The position numbers were made by a program, and so were the translations under genes. From RHKX01 sp963784885 (lineage in GTDB: Bacteria; Actinomycetota; Thermoleophilia; Solirubrobacterales; 70-9): 64,000 nt of DNA. The notes beneath the pieces are model-generated. The model was given only the letters and a program-made list of their open reading frames with translations, did not search any database and was not told the origin of the DNA. This document shows, piece after piece, positions 17,388 through 25,366 of the stretch (position 1 is its first letter; each line of letters opens with the position of its first letter). The stretch covers positions 124,001-188,000 of the forward strand of contig CAWATA010000005.1 in the NCBI GenBank assembly GCA_963784885.1, given 5' to 3'.

Positions 17388-18590
17388 TCAGCCCGGGTCG
17401 ACGCCGCGCCAGCGCGCCAGCGAGTCCAGCGCCCGGCGGATCGCCCCGGGCGCCCGGCGGCCCTGCTCCTCGTGGATCGCGAGGACGCGCAGGAAGCGGT
17501 CCGATGCCCCGTCGACCCGGAGGTCGGCGCGGGCGATGAGCCGCTCGCGGTGGAGGATCGGCAGGACGTAGTACCCCCACCGGCGCTTGGCCTTCGGTAC
17601 GTAGATCTCGAGCCGGTGGTCGAAGCCGAAGAGCTCGGCGGTGCGGGCGCGGTCGCAGAGCAGGTTGTCGAACGGCGAGAGCGCGAGGGTCCGCCGGCCG
17701 GGCGGCAGCCGGTCGGCTGCCTCGAGCACGGACGGCAACCCCCACCAGTCGCCCCGGAGCCCGGCGACACGGACCCGTTCGAGCTCGCCCCGCCGTTCGA
17801 GCCTGCCGATCGTCCCGCTGCCCGGCCCACCGAGATCCGGGTACCGTCGCCGCGTGAAGTGCGCGGCGATGTGCGGCGCCCGGGCGACGCCGAGCATCCC
17901 GACCGCCCGCAGCACGGCCGCGTCGACCGCCTCTCGCTCCGTCAGCGGCGCTGCGTCCGCCGCCGCGAGCTCCCCCGGCGGCAGGCAGCGCTCGAGCAGG
18001 TCCCAGCGACGCTCGAGACCGACCCGGTCGCCGACGCCGATCAGTCCCTGCATCCAGAGCTTGTCGAGGAGGCGGGCGATCGTCTGCCGCGGCGAGACCT
18101 CGTCGGTCCAGTGCCCGTGGCGCCAGGCCTCAGCTGAGCGATCCTCGAGCTGCCGAGCACGGAGCGGGCCACTCGCGGCCAGCGCCGAAAGCGTGTGCTC
18201 GGCGAACTCGACGTTCGCCGCGAGCCACTCGCGAACCGGCTGGCGCGCCGGGGTCAGGCGGTCCAGATAGGTGCGCATCGCCCAGCGGTGCAGCGGCAGG
18301 TCGGCGGCGTGACAGAGGCTCGCCTCGTGGCACCAGTAGTCGAAGAGGATGTGCTCGCGGTAGGCGGCGCGATGGAGCGCCCGTTCATGCGAGTCGTGGG
18401 TGCCGCCGGGGAGCCGAGCCCGGAGGACGAGCAGCGGCGATCGGGCGACGACGCCGACGGGATCGAGCTGCAGGCAACCGATTCGCGCGACGACCTCGGC
18501 CACGCCCGAGCCGGCAGCGGGCGGCTCGGCGAGGCCCTGGGCGTGGAGCGCCAGGCGCCGCGCGATCTCGACTGAGAGCGTCCGCGTCAT
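17388..18590 (-). CDS. Winged-helix DNA glycosylase-like protein (YcaQ/AlkX, HTH_42 family)
   Basis: A 400-residue protein of the HTH_42/YcaQ family. The N-terminal region has CLQLDPVGVVARSP, giving the Q-x-D catalytic motif (QLD) found in YcaQ/AlkX-type glycosylases; AlkZ uses Q-x-Q. Further family marks are YWCHEASLCHAADLPL at about residues 84-100 and SPFDNLLCDRART at about 300. These enzymes unhook interstrand DNA cross-links or remove bulky N7-alkyl lesions. It is convergent with cspA and alone. Activity on cross-links is inferred from the motif. Confidence 0.82.
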   Translation of the reverse strand: MTRTLSVEIARRLALHAQGLAEPPAAGSGVAEVVARIGCLQLDPVGVVARSPLLVLRARLPGGTHDSHERALHRAAYREHILFDYWCHEASLCHAADLPLHRWAMRTYLDRLTPARQPVREWLAANVEFAEHTLSALAASGPLRARQLEDRSAEAWRHGHWTDEVSPRQTIARLLDKLWMQGLIGVGDRVGLERRWDLLERCLPPGELAAADAAPLTEREAVDAAVLRAVGMLGVARAPHIAAHFTRRRYPDLGGPGSGTIGRLERRGELERVRVAGLRGDWWGLPSVLEAADRLPPGRRTLALSPFDNLLCDRARTAELFGFDHRLEIYVPKAKRRWGYYVLPILHRERLIARADLRVDGASDRFLRVLAIHEEQGRRAPGAIRRALDSLARWRGVDPG

Positions 18591-18610
18591 CGGACAGCTA
18601 CAAATAGCCG

Positions 18611-18850
18611 ATGAGCGATGGGCCTATGCCTGACGAGGTGGAGGCCGCGGTCGCCGTGGCCGTCGCCGACGAGGAGGTCAAGGTGATCGTCGTCCGCGGT
18701 GCAGGGCGCTCCTTCTGCGGCGGCTACGACTTCGGCGGCGGGTTCGAGCTCTGGAACGCCGCGATCACCGAGCGGGACGGCCCGTTCGGCGATTACAGCC
18801 AGGCACCGGCCGACGAGCGACCGGACCCCCGGAACGTCATCGAGCCCTGA
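18611..18850 (+). pseudogene. Enoyl-CoA hydratase (crotonase) N-terminal remnant
   Basis: The 79 codons hold only the early crotonase segment: EVEAAVAVAVADEEVKVIVVRGAGRSF, then CGGYDFGGG, which corresponds to strand 2, helix 1 and the first oxyanion-hole region. The N-terminal strand, the second glycine-rich oxyanion loop, the catalytic Glu region and the C-terminal helices are all missing, and the reading frame ends about 30 residues later in unrelated sequence. It is best seen as a decayed fragment between the YcaQ-like and DAHP synthase genes. It cannot be a working hydratase. Confidence 0.65.
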
Positions 18851-18853
18851 CCG

Positions 18854-19936
18854 CTAGGAGCGCGTCGCGCCCTCGCGGCGCCGACGGGCCGCCTCGTCGA
18901 GACCCCGCAGGACCTCGACGGTCGTATCCCAGGACATGCACTTGTCGGTGACCGACTGCCCGTAGGCGAGCGGGCCCCCGAGGTCCTGGCGACCGGCCTC
19001 GAGGAATGACTCGAGCATCACGCCGACGATCGCCTCCTCTCCCGCGGCGACCTCCTTCCCGATCGCGGCCGCAACCGCCGGCTGGCGCTCGTGGTCCTTG
19101 CCGCTGTTGTCGTGGGAGGCGTCGACGATGACCCGCTCGGGCAGGCCGACGGCCCGCAGCCGCTCGACGGTGTCGGCGACCGAAGCTGCGTCGTAGTTCG
19201 TCGCGTCGCGCCCGCCGCGAAGGATGATGTGGCAGTCGGAGTTGCCGGAGGTCCGGAGGATCGCCGAGCCGCCACCGAGCTCGACTCCGGCGAACGAGTG
19301 GCGCGCCGCCGCAGCCCGCACCGCGTCGACGGCGACGCCGACGTTGCCGTCGGTGCGGTTCTTGAAGCCGACCGGCATCGACAGGCCCGACGCGAGCTGG
19401 CGATGGGTCTGGCTCTCGGTCGTCCGCGCGCCGATCGCACCCCAGGCGACGGTGTCGGCGATGTACTGGGGGGTGATCGGGTCGAGGAACTCGCAGCCGA
19501 TCGGGAGGCCGACCTCGAGGACCTCCAGCAACAGGTGCCTCGCGGTCCGCAGGCCCGTGTTGACGTCGCCCGAGTCGTCGAGGTGCGGGTCGTTGATCAA
19601 GCCCTTCCAGCCGGTCGTCGTCCGGGGCTTTTCGAAGTAGACGCGCATCACGACGAGCAAGTCCGGCAGCTCGGGCGCCAGCGCGGCGAGCCGGCGGGCG
19701 TAGTCGAGGGCGGCGACGGGATCGTGGACGCTGCAGGGGCCGACGACGACGAGCAGGCGCGGGTCGTCGCGGTCGAGGATCTCCTTCACCTCGCGGCGGC
19801 TGCGGACGACCGCGGCGGCGAGCTCCGGGGTCAGCGGGTCCTTCGCGAGCAGCTCCTCCGGGGAGACCAGGGGAACTGTCTCCTCGATCCGGAGGTCGTG
19901 CAGGGACGGGTCGTTGCTGACCGGGGTCGTCGACAT
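18854..19936 (-). CDS. aroG: 3-deoxy-7-phosphoheptulonate synthase (DAHP synthase, class I)
   Basis: A 360-residue enzyme that condenses phosphoenolpyruvate and erythrose 4-phosphate in the first step of the shikimate pathway. Visible motifs are VVGPCSVHD (about 73-81), the PEP/E4P-binding MRVYFEKPRTTTGWKG, GARTTESQTHR, PVGFKNRTDG and the metal-ligand region DASHDNSGKD. Length and motifs match the AroF/AroG/AroH type rather than the class II plant-like type. ATG 19936 gives the usual N-terminus; an upstream open frame is spurious. No other shikimate gene is nearby. Confidence 0.95.
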   Translation of the reverse strand: MSTTPVSNDPSLHDLRIEETVPLVSPEELLAKDPLTPELAAAVVRSRREVKEILDRDDPRLLVVVGPCSVHDPVAALDYARRLAALAPELPDLLVVMRVYFEKPRTTTGWKGLINDPHLDDSGDVNTGLRTARHLLLEVLEVGLPIGCEFLDPITPQYIADTVAWGAIGARTTESQTHRQLASGLSMPVGFKNRTDGNVGVAVDAVRAAAARHSFAGVELGGGSAILRTSGNSDCHIILRGGRDATNYDAASVADTVERLRAVGLPERVIVDASHDNSGKDHERQPAVAAAIGKEVAAGEEAIVGVMLESFLEAGRQDLGGPLAYGQSVTDKCMSWDTTVEVLRGLDEAARRRREGATRS

Positions 19937-20177
19937 GGACTCTAAGTCTCGCGAAGTCCGGCGCCGGGCGTCAGAGCGGGCGCAACGCCGGCAGCAATCC
20001 GGCCTCGGTGACGAGCAGTCGCCCCACCGGGGCCGTCGGGGCCGGGCGGGGCCGGGCCCGCCCCCGGTGGCGGTGGCGCGGGGTGTTGCCGGGTTCACAC
20101 CGCGGGTGCCTGTTCGGATGGCCTCCACGAGCTGATGATGGTCGTGCAAGTTCAAACCACCGAAGGGATACAAGGAA

Positions 20178-20564
20178 ATGTTCAACAGCACCAAGGTCCG
20201 CACCGCCATCGCCGCCCTCGCAATCTCGGTCACCGCGTTCGCGGGAGCCGCCTCCGCCCAGGCCGGCGGCAAGGCGGACACGAAGGTCTCGATCAAGGGC
20301 GACAACGGCGACTACTACGGTTACGTGAAGAGCTCGGACGCCGACAACTGCGCCAACGGCCGCAAGGTCAAGGTCTTCAAGCAGACCGGCAGCTCGCAGG
20401 ATCCGAAGCACGACCTGAAGATCGGCACGGACACCGCCCAGCCCAACGGCGACAAGTACATGTGGTCGATCGGCAACTCCGGCTACAAGAGCGGCAAGTT
20501 CTACGCCAAGGTCGGCAAGACCAGCCTCTGCAAGGGCGCGACGAGCAAGACCATCACGCGCTGA
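20178..20564 (+). CDS. Small secreted protein of unknown function
   Basis: A 128-residue precursor with a signal peptide (AIAALAISVTAFAGAASAQA, cleavage near AQA-GG). The mature 98-residue domain is beta-rich, Lys/Gly/Asn-rich and has two cysteines (DNCANGRKVKVF and SLCKG). The pattern G-Y-V-K-S ... C-x4-RKV-x-VF ... G-x-FYAKVG ... C recurs in the secreted protein at 39453-39866, so the two are distant paralogs. A carboxypeptidase-regulatory/transthyretin-like fold is possible. An AAGG site lies close before the ATG and a strong hairpin follows the gene. Confidence 0.75.
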   Translation: MFNSTKVRTAIAALAISVTAFAGAASAQAGGKADTKVSIKGDNGDYYGYVKSSDADNCANGRKVKVFKQTGSSQDPKHDLKIGTDTAQPNGDKYMWSIGNSGYKSGKFYAKVGKTSLCKGATSKTITR

Positions 20565-20584
20565 CTCGCAATCCACCCGGAGGC

Positions 20585-20622
20585 CGATACGGCTCGGCGG
20601 CTACGGCCGCCGGGCCGTATCG
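20585..20622. terminator. Bidirectional terminator hairpin
   Basis: A 17-bp stem, CGATACGGCTCGGCGGC with its complement (one T-G pair), closes a TACG tetraloop. It sits midway between the convergent secreted-protein and HD-GYP genes and probably ends both transcripts. Confidence 0.8.
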
Positions 20623-20642
20623 CCGTTCGGCGAGGCGGCCGG

Positions 20643-21989
20643 TCAGGCGGGGATGCCGTACCGATCGCGGACCTGGCCGACGAGGACCTCGACGACCCGC
20701 GGATCGAACTGGCTGCCGGCGTTCTCCTCGAGCTCGACGATCGCCTGCTCGATCGAGAGCGCCGAGCGGTACGGCCGGTCGGTGGTCATCGCGTTGAAGG
20801 CGTCACAGGCGAAGATGATCCGCGACTCGACCGGGATCCGATCCGCTGCGAGCCCATCGGGATAGCCGTTTCCGTCGTAACGCTCATGCGAGGAACGGAC
20901 GACGGTGCCGATCTCCGACATCAGTCCGCCGATCTTCTCGAGGATTCGCTGCCCCTCGACGGTGTGGGTGCGCACGACCGTCCACTCCTGCTCGCTGAGG
21001 GGCCCCGGCTTGTTGATCAGCCGCTTCGGGATCGCGACCTTTCCGACGTCGTGCAGGAGCGCCCCGAACTCGACGTTACGGCGCCGGCGCTCATCGAGGT
21101 CCAACGAGATGGCCACCCCGACCGAGAGCTCGACGACGCTGCGACTGTGGCTGCCGGTATAGCTGTCGTCGTGGCCGATCATGTCGCCGAGGACGTGGGC
21201 GGTCCCGCGGTAGGCACTGCTGAGCTCGAGCAGCGACTGCAGCCGCGCGGTCCGCTCGCGGGCGAAGATCAGCAGCAGCAGGAACAGCGGCAGGGGCAGC
21301 ACGAGGGCCCACGGACGACCGGCGGCGGCCAGGGCGACCGCGAACCCGACCGGCGCGAGCAGCGTGTCGACGAGATAGATCCAGCGGCTCTCGGCGAGCT
21401 GCTCGCGCTGCGAGGCGTCGCCGTGGAGATGCTCGCGGACGGCCGAGGCGCCCGACTCCACGATGAACTGCGCGGCGAGGGCCGCGACCAGCACGTACCA
21501 GGCGACGTTCGCGGCGCTGGGAGCACCCGCGACGATGAAGACGAGAGCGGGACCGATCGCAAACCAGGAATCGCCCGCCGCCATCAGGATCCTGCCCGGA
21601 GCGAGCTGGCCGGTGACGGCGTTGGCGATCTTTCCGATCAGCAGCCCGGCCAGGACGAACAGCGGTACGAGCTCGGGCGGCAGGACGAAGAGCATCGGCA
21701 CGAAAGCGACCTGGGTCGGATAGGTGTGGAGGGATCCGACCTCGAAGACGACGAGCGATGCTGCTGCAAGCGTGATCGTTGCGAGGACCGCCGCCGTCCA
21801 GTCGAGCGGCCGCTCGCCCGGCGCAAGGATCGCGATCAGGATCGCCGCGGCGACGAAGGTGCCGCCGACGGCGAGCTCGACCCGGCGCTCACCGGCGGCG
21901 ACCGCGCGCGGCATCCGCCCGCGCGACTTCACCAGGAGGCGCTGGATTCCGGGGGGAAGCGACTCGGTTGCGTTCATTGGACTGTCCAT
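20643..21989 (-). CDS. Membrane HD-GYP domain protein (putative c-di-GMP phosphodiesterase)
   Basis: A 448-residue protein. Residues 35-255 hold about seven hydrophobic segments forming a membrane sensor; residues 270-448 form an HD-GYP domain. Seen are HDDSYTGSHS, the HD pair in LLHDVGKVAIPKRL, RTHTVEGQRIL, SSHERYDGNGYPDGL (the GYP motif) and DAFNAMTTDRPYR. HD-GYP enzymes hydrolyse c-di-GMP to pGpG or GMP, and all metal-ligand motifs look intact. No GGDEF or EAL gene is in the window. It is divergent from the STAS gene. Confidence 0.88.
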   Translation of the reverse strand: MDSPMNATESLPPGIQRLLVKSRGRMPRAVAAGERRVELAVGGTFVAAAILIAILAPGERPLDWTAAVLATITLAAASLVVFEVGSLHTYPTQVAFVPMLFVLPPELVPLFVLAGLLIGKIANAVTGQLAPGRILMAAGDSWFAIGPALVFIVAGAPSAANVAWYVLVAALAAQFIVESGASAVREHLHGDASQREQLAESRWIYLVDTLLAPVGFAVALAAAGRPWALVLPLPLFLLLLIFARERTARLQSLLELSSAYRGTAHVLGDMIGHDDSYTGSHSRSVVELSVGVAISLDLDERRRRNVEFGALLHDVGKVAIPKRLINKPGPLSEQEWTVVRTHTVEGQRILEKIGGLMSEIGTVVRSSHERYDGNGYPDGLAADRIPVESRIIFACDAFNAMTTDRPYRSALSIEQAIVELEENAGSQFDPRVVEVLVGQVRDRYGIPA

Positions 21990-22038
21990 TCGTCCATAGG
22001 CGGCACAGGACTAAGGATCGGCCGATCGTCGCCCGACC

Positions 22039-22413
22039 TTGAGTGATCCCGCCCCTGAACGCCGGGTGGCCGTCAACGGCAGCCCCCGGGCCGCGGTCCC
22101 GGGGCTGCAAGAAACGTCCCGAACGCCCGCCTGCGGCGACCTCGACACGGCTCCGATCCTCGAGGCCCGCCTTCGCGATGCCCGCGAGGCCGATTCCTCG
22201 GTGCTGCTCGACCTCTCCGATTGCGAGTTCATCGACTCCAGCGGCCTGGCTCTGATCGTCAAGGCTTGGCGCGATCTCGAGAGCAGGGATGGGACCGGCC
22301 TCGCCATGTGCTGCGCCAAGGACCAGGTCGAGCGCCTGCTCCGGATCACCGGTGCCTACGACGCGATCTCGATCTTCGACAGCGTCGACGACGCGCTCTC
22401 CCGCCTGAGCTGA
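22039..22413 (+). CDS. STAS domain protein (anti-sigma factor antagonist-like)
   Basis: A 124-residue protein with a STAS core: GDLDTAPILEARL, then LLDLSDCEFIDSSGLALIVKAW, where the DSSG serine is the usual phosphorylation site of SpoIIAA-type antagonists. The C-terminal RLLRITGAYDAISIFDSVDDAL completes the fold. The N-terminus is uncertain: TTG 22039 or GTG 22066 are the possible starts. It should take part in partner-switching control of a sigma factor, but no RsbW-like kinase is adjacent. It is divergent from the HD-GYP gene by 49 nt. Confidence 0.82.
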   Translation: MSDPAPERRVAVNGSPRAAVPGLQETSRTPACGDLDTAPILEARLRDAREADSSVLLDLSDCEFIDSSGLALIVKAWRDLESRDGTGLAMCCAKDQVERLLRITGAYDAISIFDSVDDALSRLS

Positions 22414-22443
22414 ACCGGCCTCGGCCGGCCTTTGCGCGGTGGT

Positions 22444-22486
22444 TAGGGTGGCGGCGATGGTGGCGCGACGCGGATCCGGACGATGA
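22444..22486 (+). promoter_or_regulatory. Leaderless promoter box and 9-codon mini-ORF coupled to the next gene
   Basis: TAGGGT (22444-22449) ends 7 nt before an ATG at 22457 that opens a nine-residue ORF (MVARRGSGR). Its TGA at 22484-22486 overlaps the ATG of the hydrolase at 22483 (ATGA). The hydrolase has no ribosome-binding site of its own at normal spacing. The arrangement suggests that ribosomes load on a leaderless mini-ORF and reinitiate on the hydrolase. Confidence 0.5.
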
Positions 22487-23289
22487 GCGAGGGAACGATT
22501 CCCGGGCCGGCTGGGCCGATCGCCTGGCGCAGCCTCGGTGACGGAGACCCACTCGTAGTGCTCAACGGCTATGCGGCGACGGCCGCCGACTGGGACCCGG
22601 GCTTCCTCGCGGGCCTCGCCGAGTGCTCGACCGTCCTCTGCCCGGACCACCGGGGCATGGGAGGGTCCGGAGGCACGATCGATGCCCTCTCGATCGGGGA
22701 CATGGCCGCCGACGCGGTTGCCCTGCTCGACGAGCTCGGTCTGCCCGCGGTCGACCTCGCCGGTTGGTCGATGGGCGGGTTCGTCGCCCAGCAGGTCGCG
22801 GCGACGGCTCCGGAACGGGTCCGGCGGCTGGTGCTGCTCTCGACGAGCGGCGGTGGGCCCGATTCGCCGCGGGCCACCGCGGCGGCGTGGGGCGACCTGA
22901 CCGATCACGGCGGCACCCCCGACGAGCAGGCCCGGCGCCTGCTCGGGCTCCTCTTTCCGGCCGCCGTCGCCAAGCGGATCTACGGGGAGTTCGGCGACAT
23001 CGTCGCGGCAGCGAGGGGTCAGCTCGACCCGGAGGTCCTCTCCGCACAGGAGGCGGCGATGGTCGCCTGGCAGCAGGGGCCCGCCACCGAGCGCCTCGCG
23101 GCGATCCGGGCTCCGGCGCTCGTCGCCACCGGGTCCGACGACATCGTGATCCCCGCCGCCAACTCGACGCTGCTCGCCGCCGCACTCCCCGACTCGTGGC
23201 TCGCCCGGTTCCCCGGTTGCGGCCACGCCTTCATGGCGCAGGAGCCGACGCGGCTGGCCCAGCTGATCGGGATCTTCCTGGGTCGCTGA
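22483..23289 (+). CDS. Alpha/beta hydrolase
   Basis: A 268-residue alpha/beta hydrolase. Seen are LNGYAATAADWD (oxyanion loop), the nucleophile elbow GWSMGG with Ser at about residue 94, ATGSDDIVIP with the acidic residue at about 214-217, and CGHAFMAQEP with the catalytic His near residue 246. It resembles 3-oxoadipate enol-lactonase or dioxygenase-product-type hydrolases, but the substrate is not identifiable. The ATG overlaps the stop of an upstream nine-codon mini-ORF. Confidence 0.85.
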   Translation: MSEGTIPGPAGPIAWRSLGDGDPLVVLNGYAATAADWDPGFLAGLAECSTVLCPDHRGMGGSGGTIDALSIGDMAADAVALLDELGLPAVDLAGWSMGGFVAQQVAATAPERVRRLVLLSTSGGGPDSPRATAAAWGDLTDHGGTPDEQARRLLGLLFPAAVAKRIYGEFGDIVAAARGQLDPEVLSAQEAAMVAWQQGPATERLAAIRAPALVATGSDDIVIPAANSTLLAAALPDSWLARFPGCGHAFMAQEPTRLAQLIGIFLGR

Positions 23290-23327
23290 TCGGTCTCACT
23301 TCCATCCGGAATCCGTGACGGCGGCTG

Positions 23328-23376
23328 GACGTGGGTCATCTCGACGCCGCTGTGCGACCTCAGGATGACCCACGTC
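23328..23376. repeat. Intergenic palindrome, convergent junction, copy B
   Basis: Perfect 12-bp arms, GACGTGGGTCAT (23328-23339) and ATGACCCACGTC (23365-23376), with a 25-nt spacer. It lies between the convergent hydrolase and the unrecognised gene at 23449. It shares the GTGGGYCAT core with the elements at 4749 and 28195. Confidence 0.6.
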
Positions 23377-23448
23377 GGAGCGTGCGGCGCCCAGTGGCCC
23401 GGCGTCGCCGGCCGCTCGCGGACCGACGAGTCCGAGCTCGCCGGCGCC

Positions 23449-24192
23449 CTACGCCGGCGAGGAGCGGACTACGTCGATCTCCAGCAGGTCGAGCGCGACC
23501 AGGACCGGCCCGGGAAGCGGTCGCTCGCCGAGGCCGACCGGATAGACCCGGCGCTTCGTCGGAAACAGCAGGCCATCGACCTCCCGGTGCTCGTCGCAGA
23601 AGTGAGCGGCATGCGCCCACCGGCCGACGACCTCGGCGACGTAGTCGTGGCGGCGCAGGCGAAGCTCGCCGTCGTAGAAGAAGCTCTGCCGCGGGCTGTG
23701 GGTGTCGAGCCCAGCGGGGAAGCTGACGTCGAGCCGGCGCCAGACCTCGTCGCCGCGGCGCAGCGCTTTTCCCTCGGAGACCTCCACCCCATCGCGTGTG
23801 AGCAGCAGCGGATGGTTGAGGTAGTTCCACCACGCGTAGCCCGCGAAGTAGGTGAGGTCGAGCTCGTCCCAGCGGAAGTTGCGCCGGATCCCGGTCCGCC
23901 CCGAGAACCATCGCCGGGGATCGGATCGCTCCTGCAGCACCTCGCCCCCGTCGGTTTCGACGCGGACGGCCCCGGCATCGAAGACTCCGCGGCACCCGGG
24001 CCTCGGATAGTCGAGGGCGACCGCGCGAGGCCTGCCGACCGTGGCCTCGAGCCGGACGTCGGCGAACCGGCCACGGGGCACCCGCGTCGCCAGCAGCAGG
24101 CCGCCGGAGCGGGCATGGACATCGATCCGCTCGACCCCGCGCCAGGCATCGAGCCCGCCGTGGGCGACGATGATCTCGTCCGGCAACGTCAT
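23449..24192 (-). CDS. Conserved-looking protein of unknown function, 247 residues
   Basis: No family is recognised. The protein is rich in aromatic and charged residues, has no signal peptide or membrane segment, and reads as alternating beta strands: LPDEIIVAHGGLDAWRGVERIDVHARSGG at the start, repeated R-x-R and W residues, then TKRRVYPVGLGERPLPGPVLVALDLLEIDVV at the end. This looks like a single antiparallel beta barrel, similar in feel to LolA-like or outer-barrel lipid-binding domains, but that is a guess. It is convergent with the hydrolase and divergent from the LigD cluster. Confidence 0.65.
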   Translation of the reverse strand: MTLPDEIIVAHGGLDAWRGVERIDVHARSGGLLLATRVPRGRFADVRLEATVGRPRAVALDYPRPGCRGVFDAGAVRVETDGGEVLQERSDPRRWFSGRTGIRRNFRWDELDLTYFAGYAWWNYLNHPLLLTRDGVEVSEGKALRRGDEVWRRLDVSFPAGLDTHSPRQSFFYDGELRLRRHDYVAEVVGRWAHAAHFCDEHREVDGLLFPTKRRVYPVGLGERPLPGPVLVALDLLEIDVVRSSPA

Positions 24193-24212
24193 CTGTTGGA
24201 AGACTGTCGCAG

Positions 24213-24395
24213 ATGAGCGATCGGCTGGAGCACTGCGCCGACTTCGAGGGGACGATCGGCGCGCGCAACTACGACGCCGGAACGGTGATCGTCTGGGACG
24301 CGCGGCTGAACCCCGAGAGCACCAAGGCGGAATCGGTCGAGAGCGGCCGCGTCATCGAGGAGGTCGCAGCCGAGGAGTCGGAGGAAGGTTCGTGA
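24213..24395 (+). pseudogene. LigD 3'-phosphoesterase-domain remnant
   Basis: A 60-residue frame with the segment ADFEGTIGARNYDAGTVIVWD, which matches the signature region of the LigD phosphoesterase domain (usually FEGxIPxGxYGxGTVxxWD). The histidine- and aspartate-bearing N-terminal half and the rest of the normally about 150-residue domain are absent, and the tail is acidic low-complexity sequence. The stop overlaps the GTG start of the ligase gene. A vestige of a once complete phosphoesterase-ligase-polymerase set is the simplest reading; a retained small accessory peptide is possible. Confidence 0.6.
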
Positions 24396-25366
24396 ACGCA
24401 GCCCTCGCCGACCTTGTCGAGGCCGACCGCAACCGCCTCGCCCGCACGCCGCCGCCGTTGCACGCCGCGCCGATGAAGGCGGTGCTGACCGACCGCCGCT
24501 TCAGCGACCCGAGCTGGATCTTCGAGCGCAAGCTCGACGGGATCCGCTGCATCGCGATCCGCGACGGGTCGAAGGTGCGGCTGCTCTCCCGCAACGACCT
24601 GCCGCTCGACGACCGCTACCCGGAGCTCGCCCAGGCTCTCGCCGGAAACCGCTGCGAGCGGTTCGCGATCGACGGCGAAGTCGTCGCGTTCGACGGCTCC
24701 CAGACCAGCTTCTCGCTGCTCGCCCGCCGCAGGCAGCGCAAGGTCCCGGTCTTCCTCTACGTCTTCGACATCCTCTGGATCGACGGCTTCGACGTCCGGC
24801 GGCTCTCGCTCCGCAGCCGCAAGCGCCTGCTCAGGGACTGCATCGGGTTCGAGGATCCGGTCCGTCTCACCCCCTACCGGAACGAGGCGGGCGAGGAGCT
24901 CTACGAGGAGGCCTGCCGCCGCGGCTGGGAGGGGTTGATCGCGAAGCGTGCCGCGTCCACCTACACCGAGCGCCGCTCGCGCGACTGGCTGAAGTTCAAG
25001 TGCGATCAGGGACAGGAGCTCGTTGTCGGCGGCTACACCGATCCGCAGGGCTCGCGGAGCGCGTTCGGCGCTCTGCTCCTCGGCTACTACGAGGACGGTG
25101 AGCTGATCTACGCGGGCCGCGTCGGCACCGGGTTCGACGAGGCGACGCTCGCCTCGCTCGGAAGGCGGCTCGAGCGCCTTGCGACACCTGACAGCCCGTT
25201 CGCCGACCCGCGCTCGATCGACGTCAAGGGCTCCCACTGGGTCGAGCCCGAGCTCGTGGCCGAGATCGGCTTCACCGAGTGGACCCGGCACGGGCGTCTC
25301 CGCCATCCCCGTTTCCTCGGCCTGCGCGACGACAAGGCCGCCTCCGAGGTCGTGCGCGAGCGATGA
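24392..25366 (+). CDS. ligD: ATP-dependent DNA ligase, LigD ligase-domain type
   Basis: A 324-residue stand-alone ligase. The nucleotidyltransferase motif I is FERKLDGIRC (Lys-x-Asp-Gly, about residues 48-57). It is followed by RNDLPLDDRYPEL, AIDGEVVAFDG (motif III), YVFDILWIDG, EGLIAKRAAS (motif IV) and DWLKFKC (motif V), then an OB-fold with GRVGTGFDEATL and WVEPELVAEIGFTEWT. It seals nicks using ATP in non-homologous end joining together with LigD polymerase and Ku. The GTG start overlaps the remnant upstream, and the stop overlaps the polymerase ATG (ATGA). No ku gene is in the window. Confidence 0.92.
   Translation: MNAALADLVEADRNRLARTPPPLHAAPMKAVLTDRRFSDPSWIFERKLDGIRCIAIRDGSKVRLLSRNDLPLDDRYPELAQALAGNRCERFAIDGEVVAFDGSQTSFSLLARRRQRKVPVFLYVFDILWIDGFDVRRLSLRSRKRLLRDCIGFEDPVRLTPYRNEAGEELYEEACRRGWEGLIAKRAASTYTERRSRDWLKFKCDQGQELVVGGYTDPQGSRSAFGALLLGYYEDGELIYAGRVGTGFDEATLASLGRRLERLATPDSPFADPRSIDVKGSHWVEPELVAEIGFTEWTRHGRLRHPRFLGLRDDKAASEVVRER

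Noticed and set aside
20042..20067. GC-rich hairpin (GGGCGGG with CCCGCCC) between DAHP synthase and the secreted protein
   Set aside because: It lies at the 5' ends of both genes and such pairings are frequent in this base composition; no terminator role fits.
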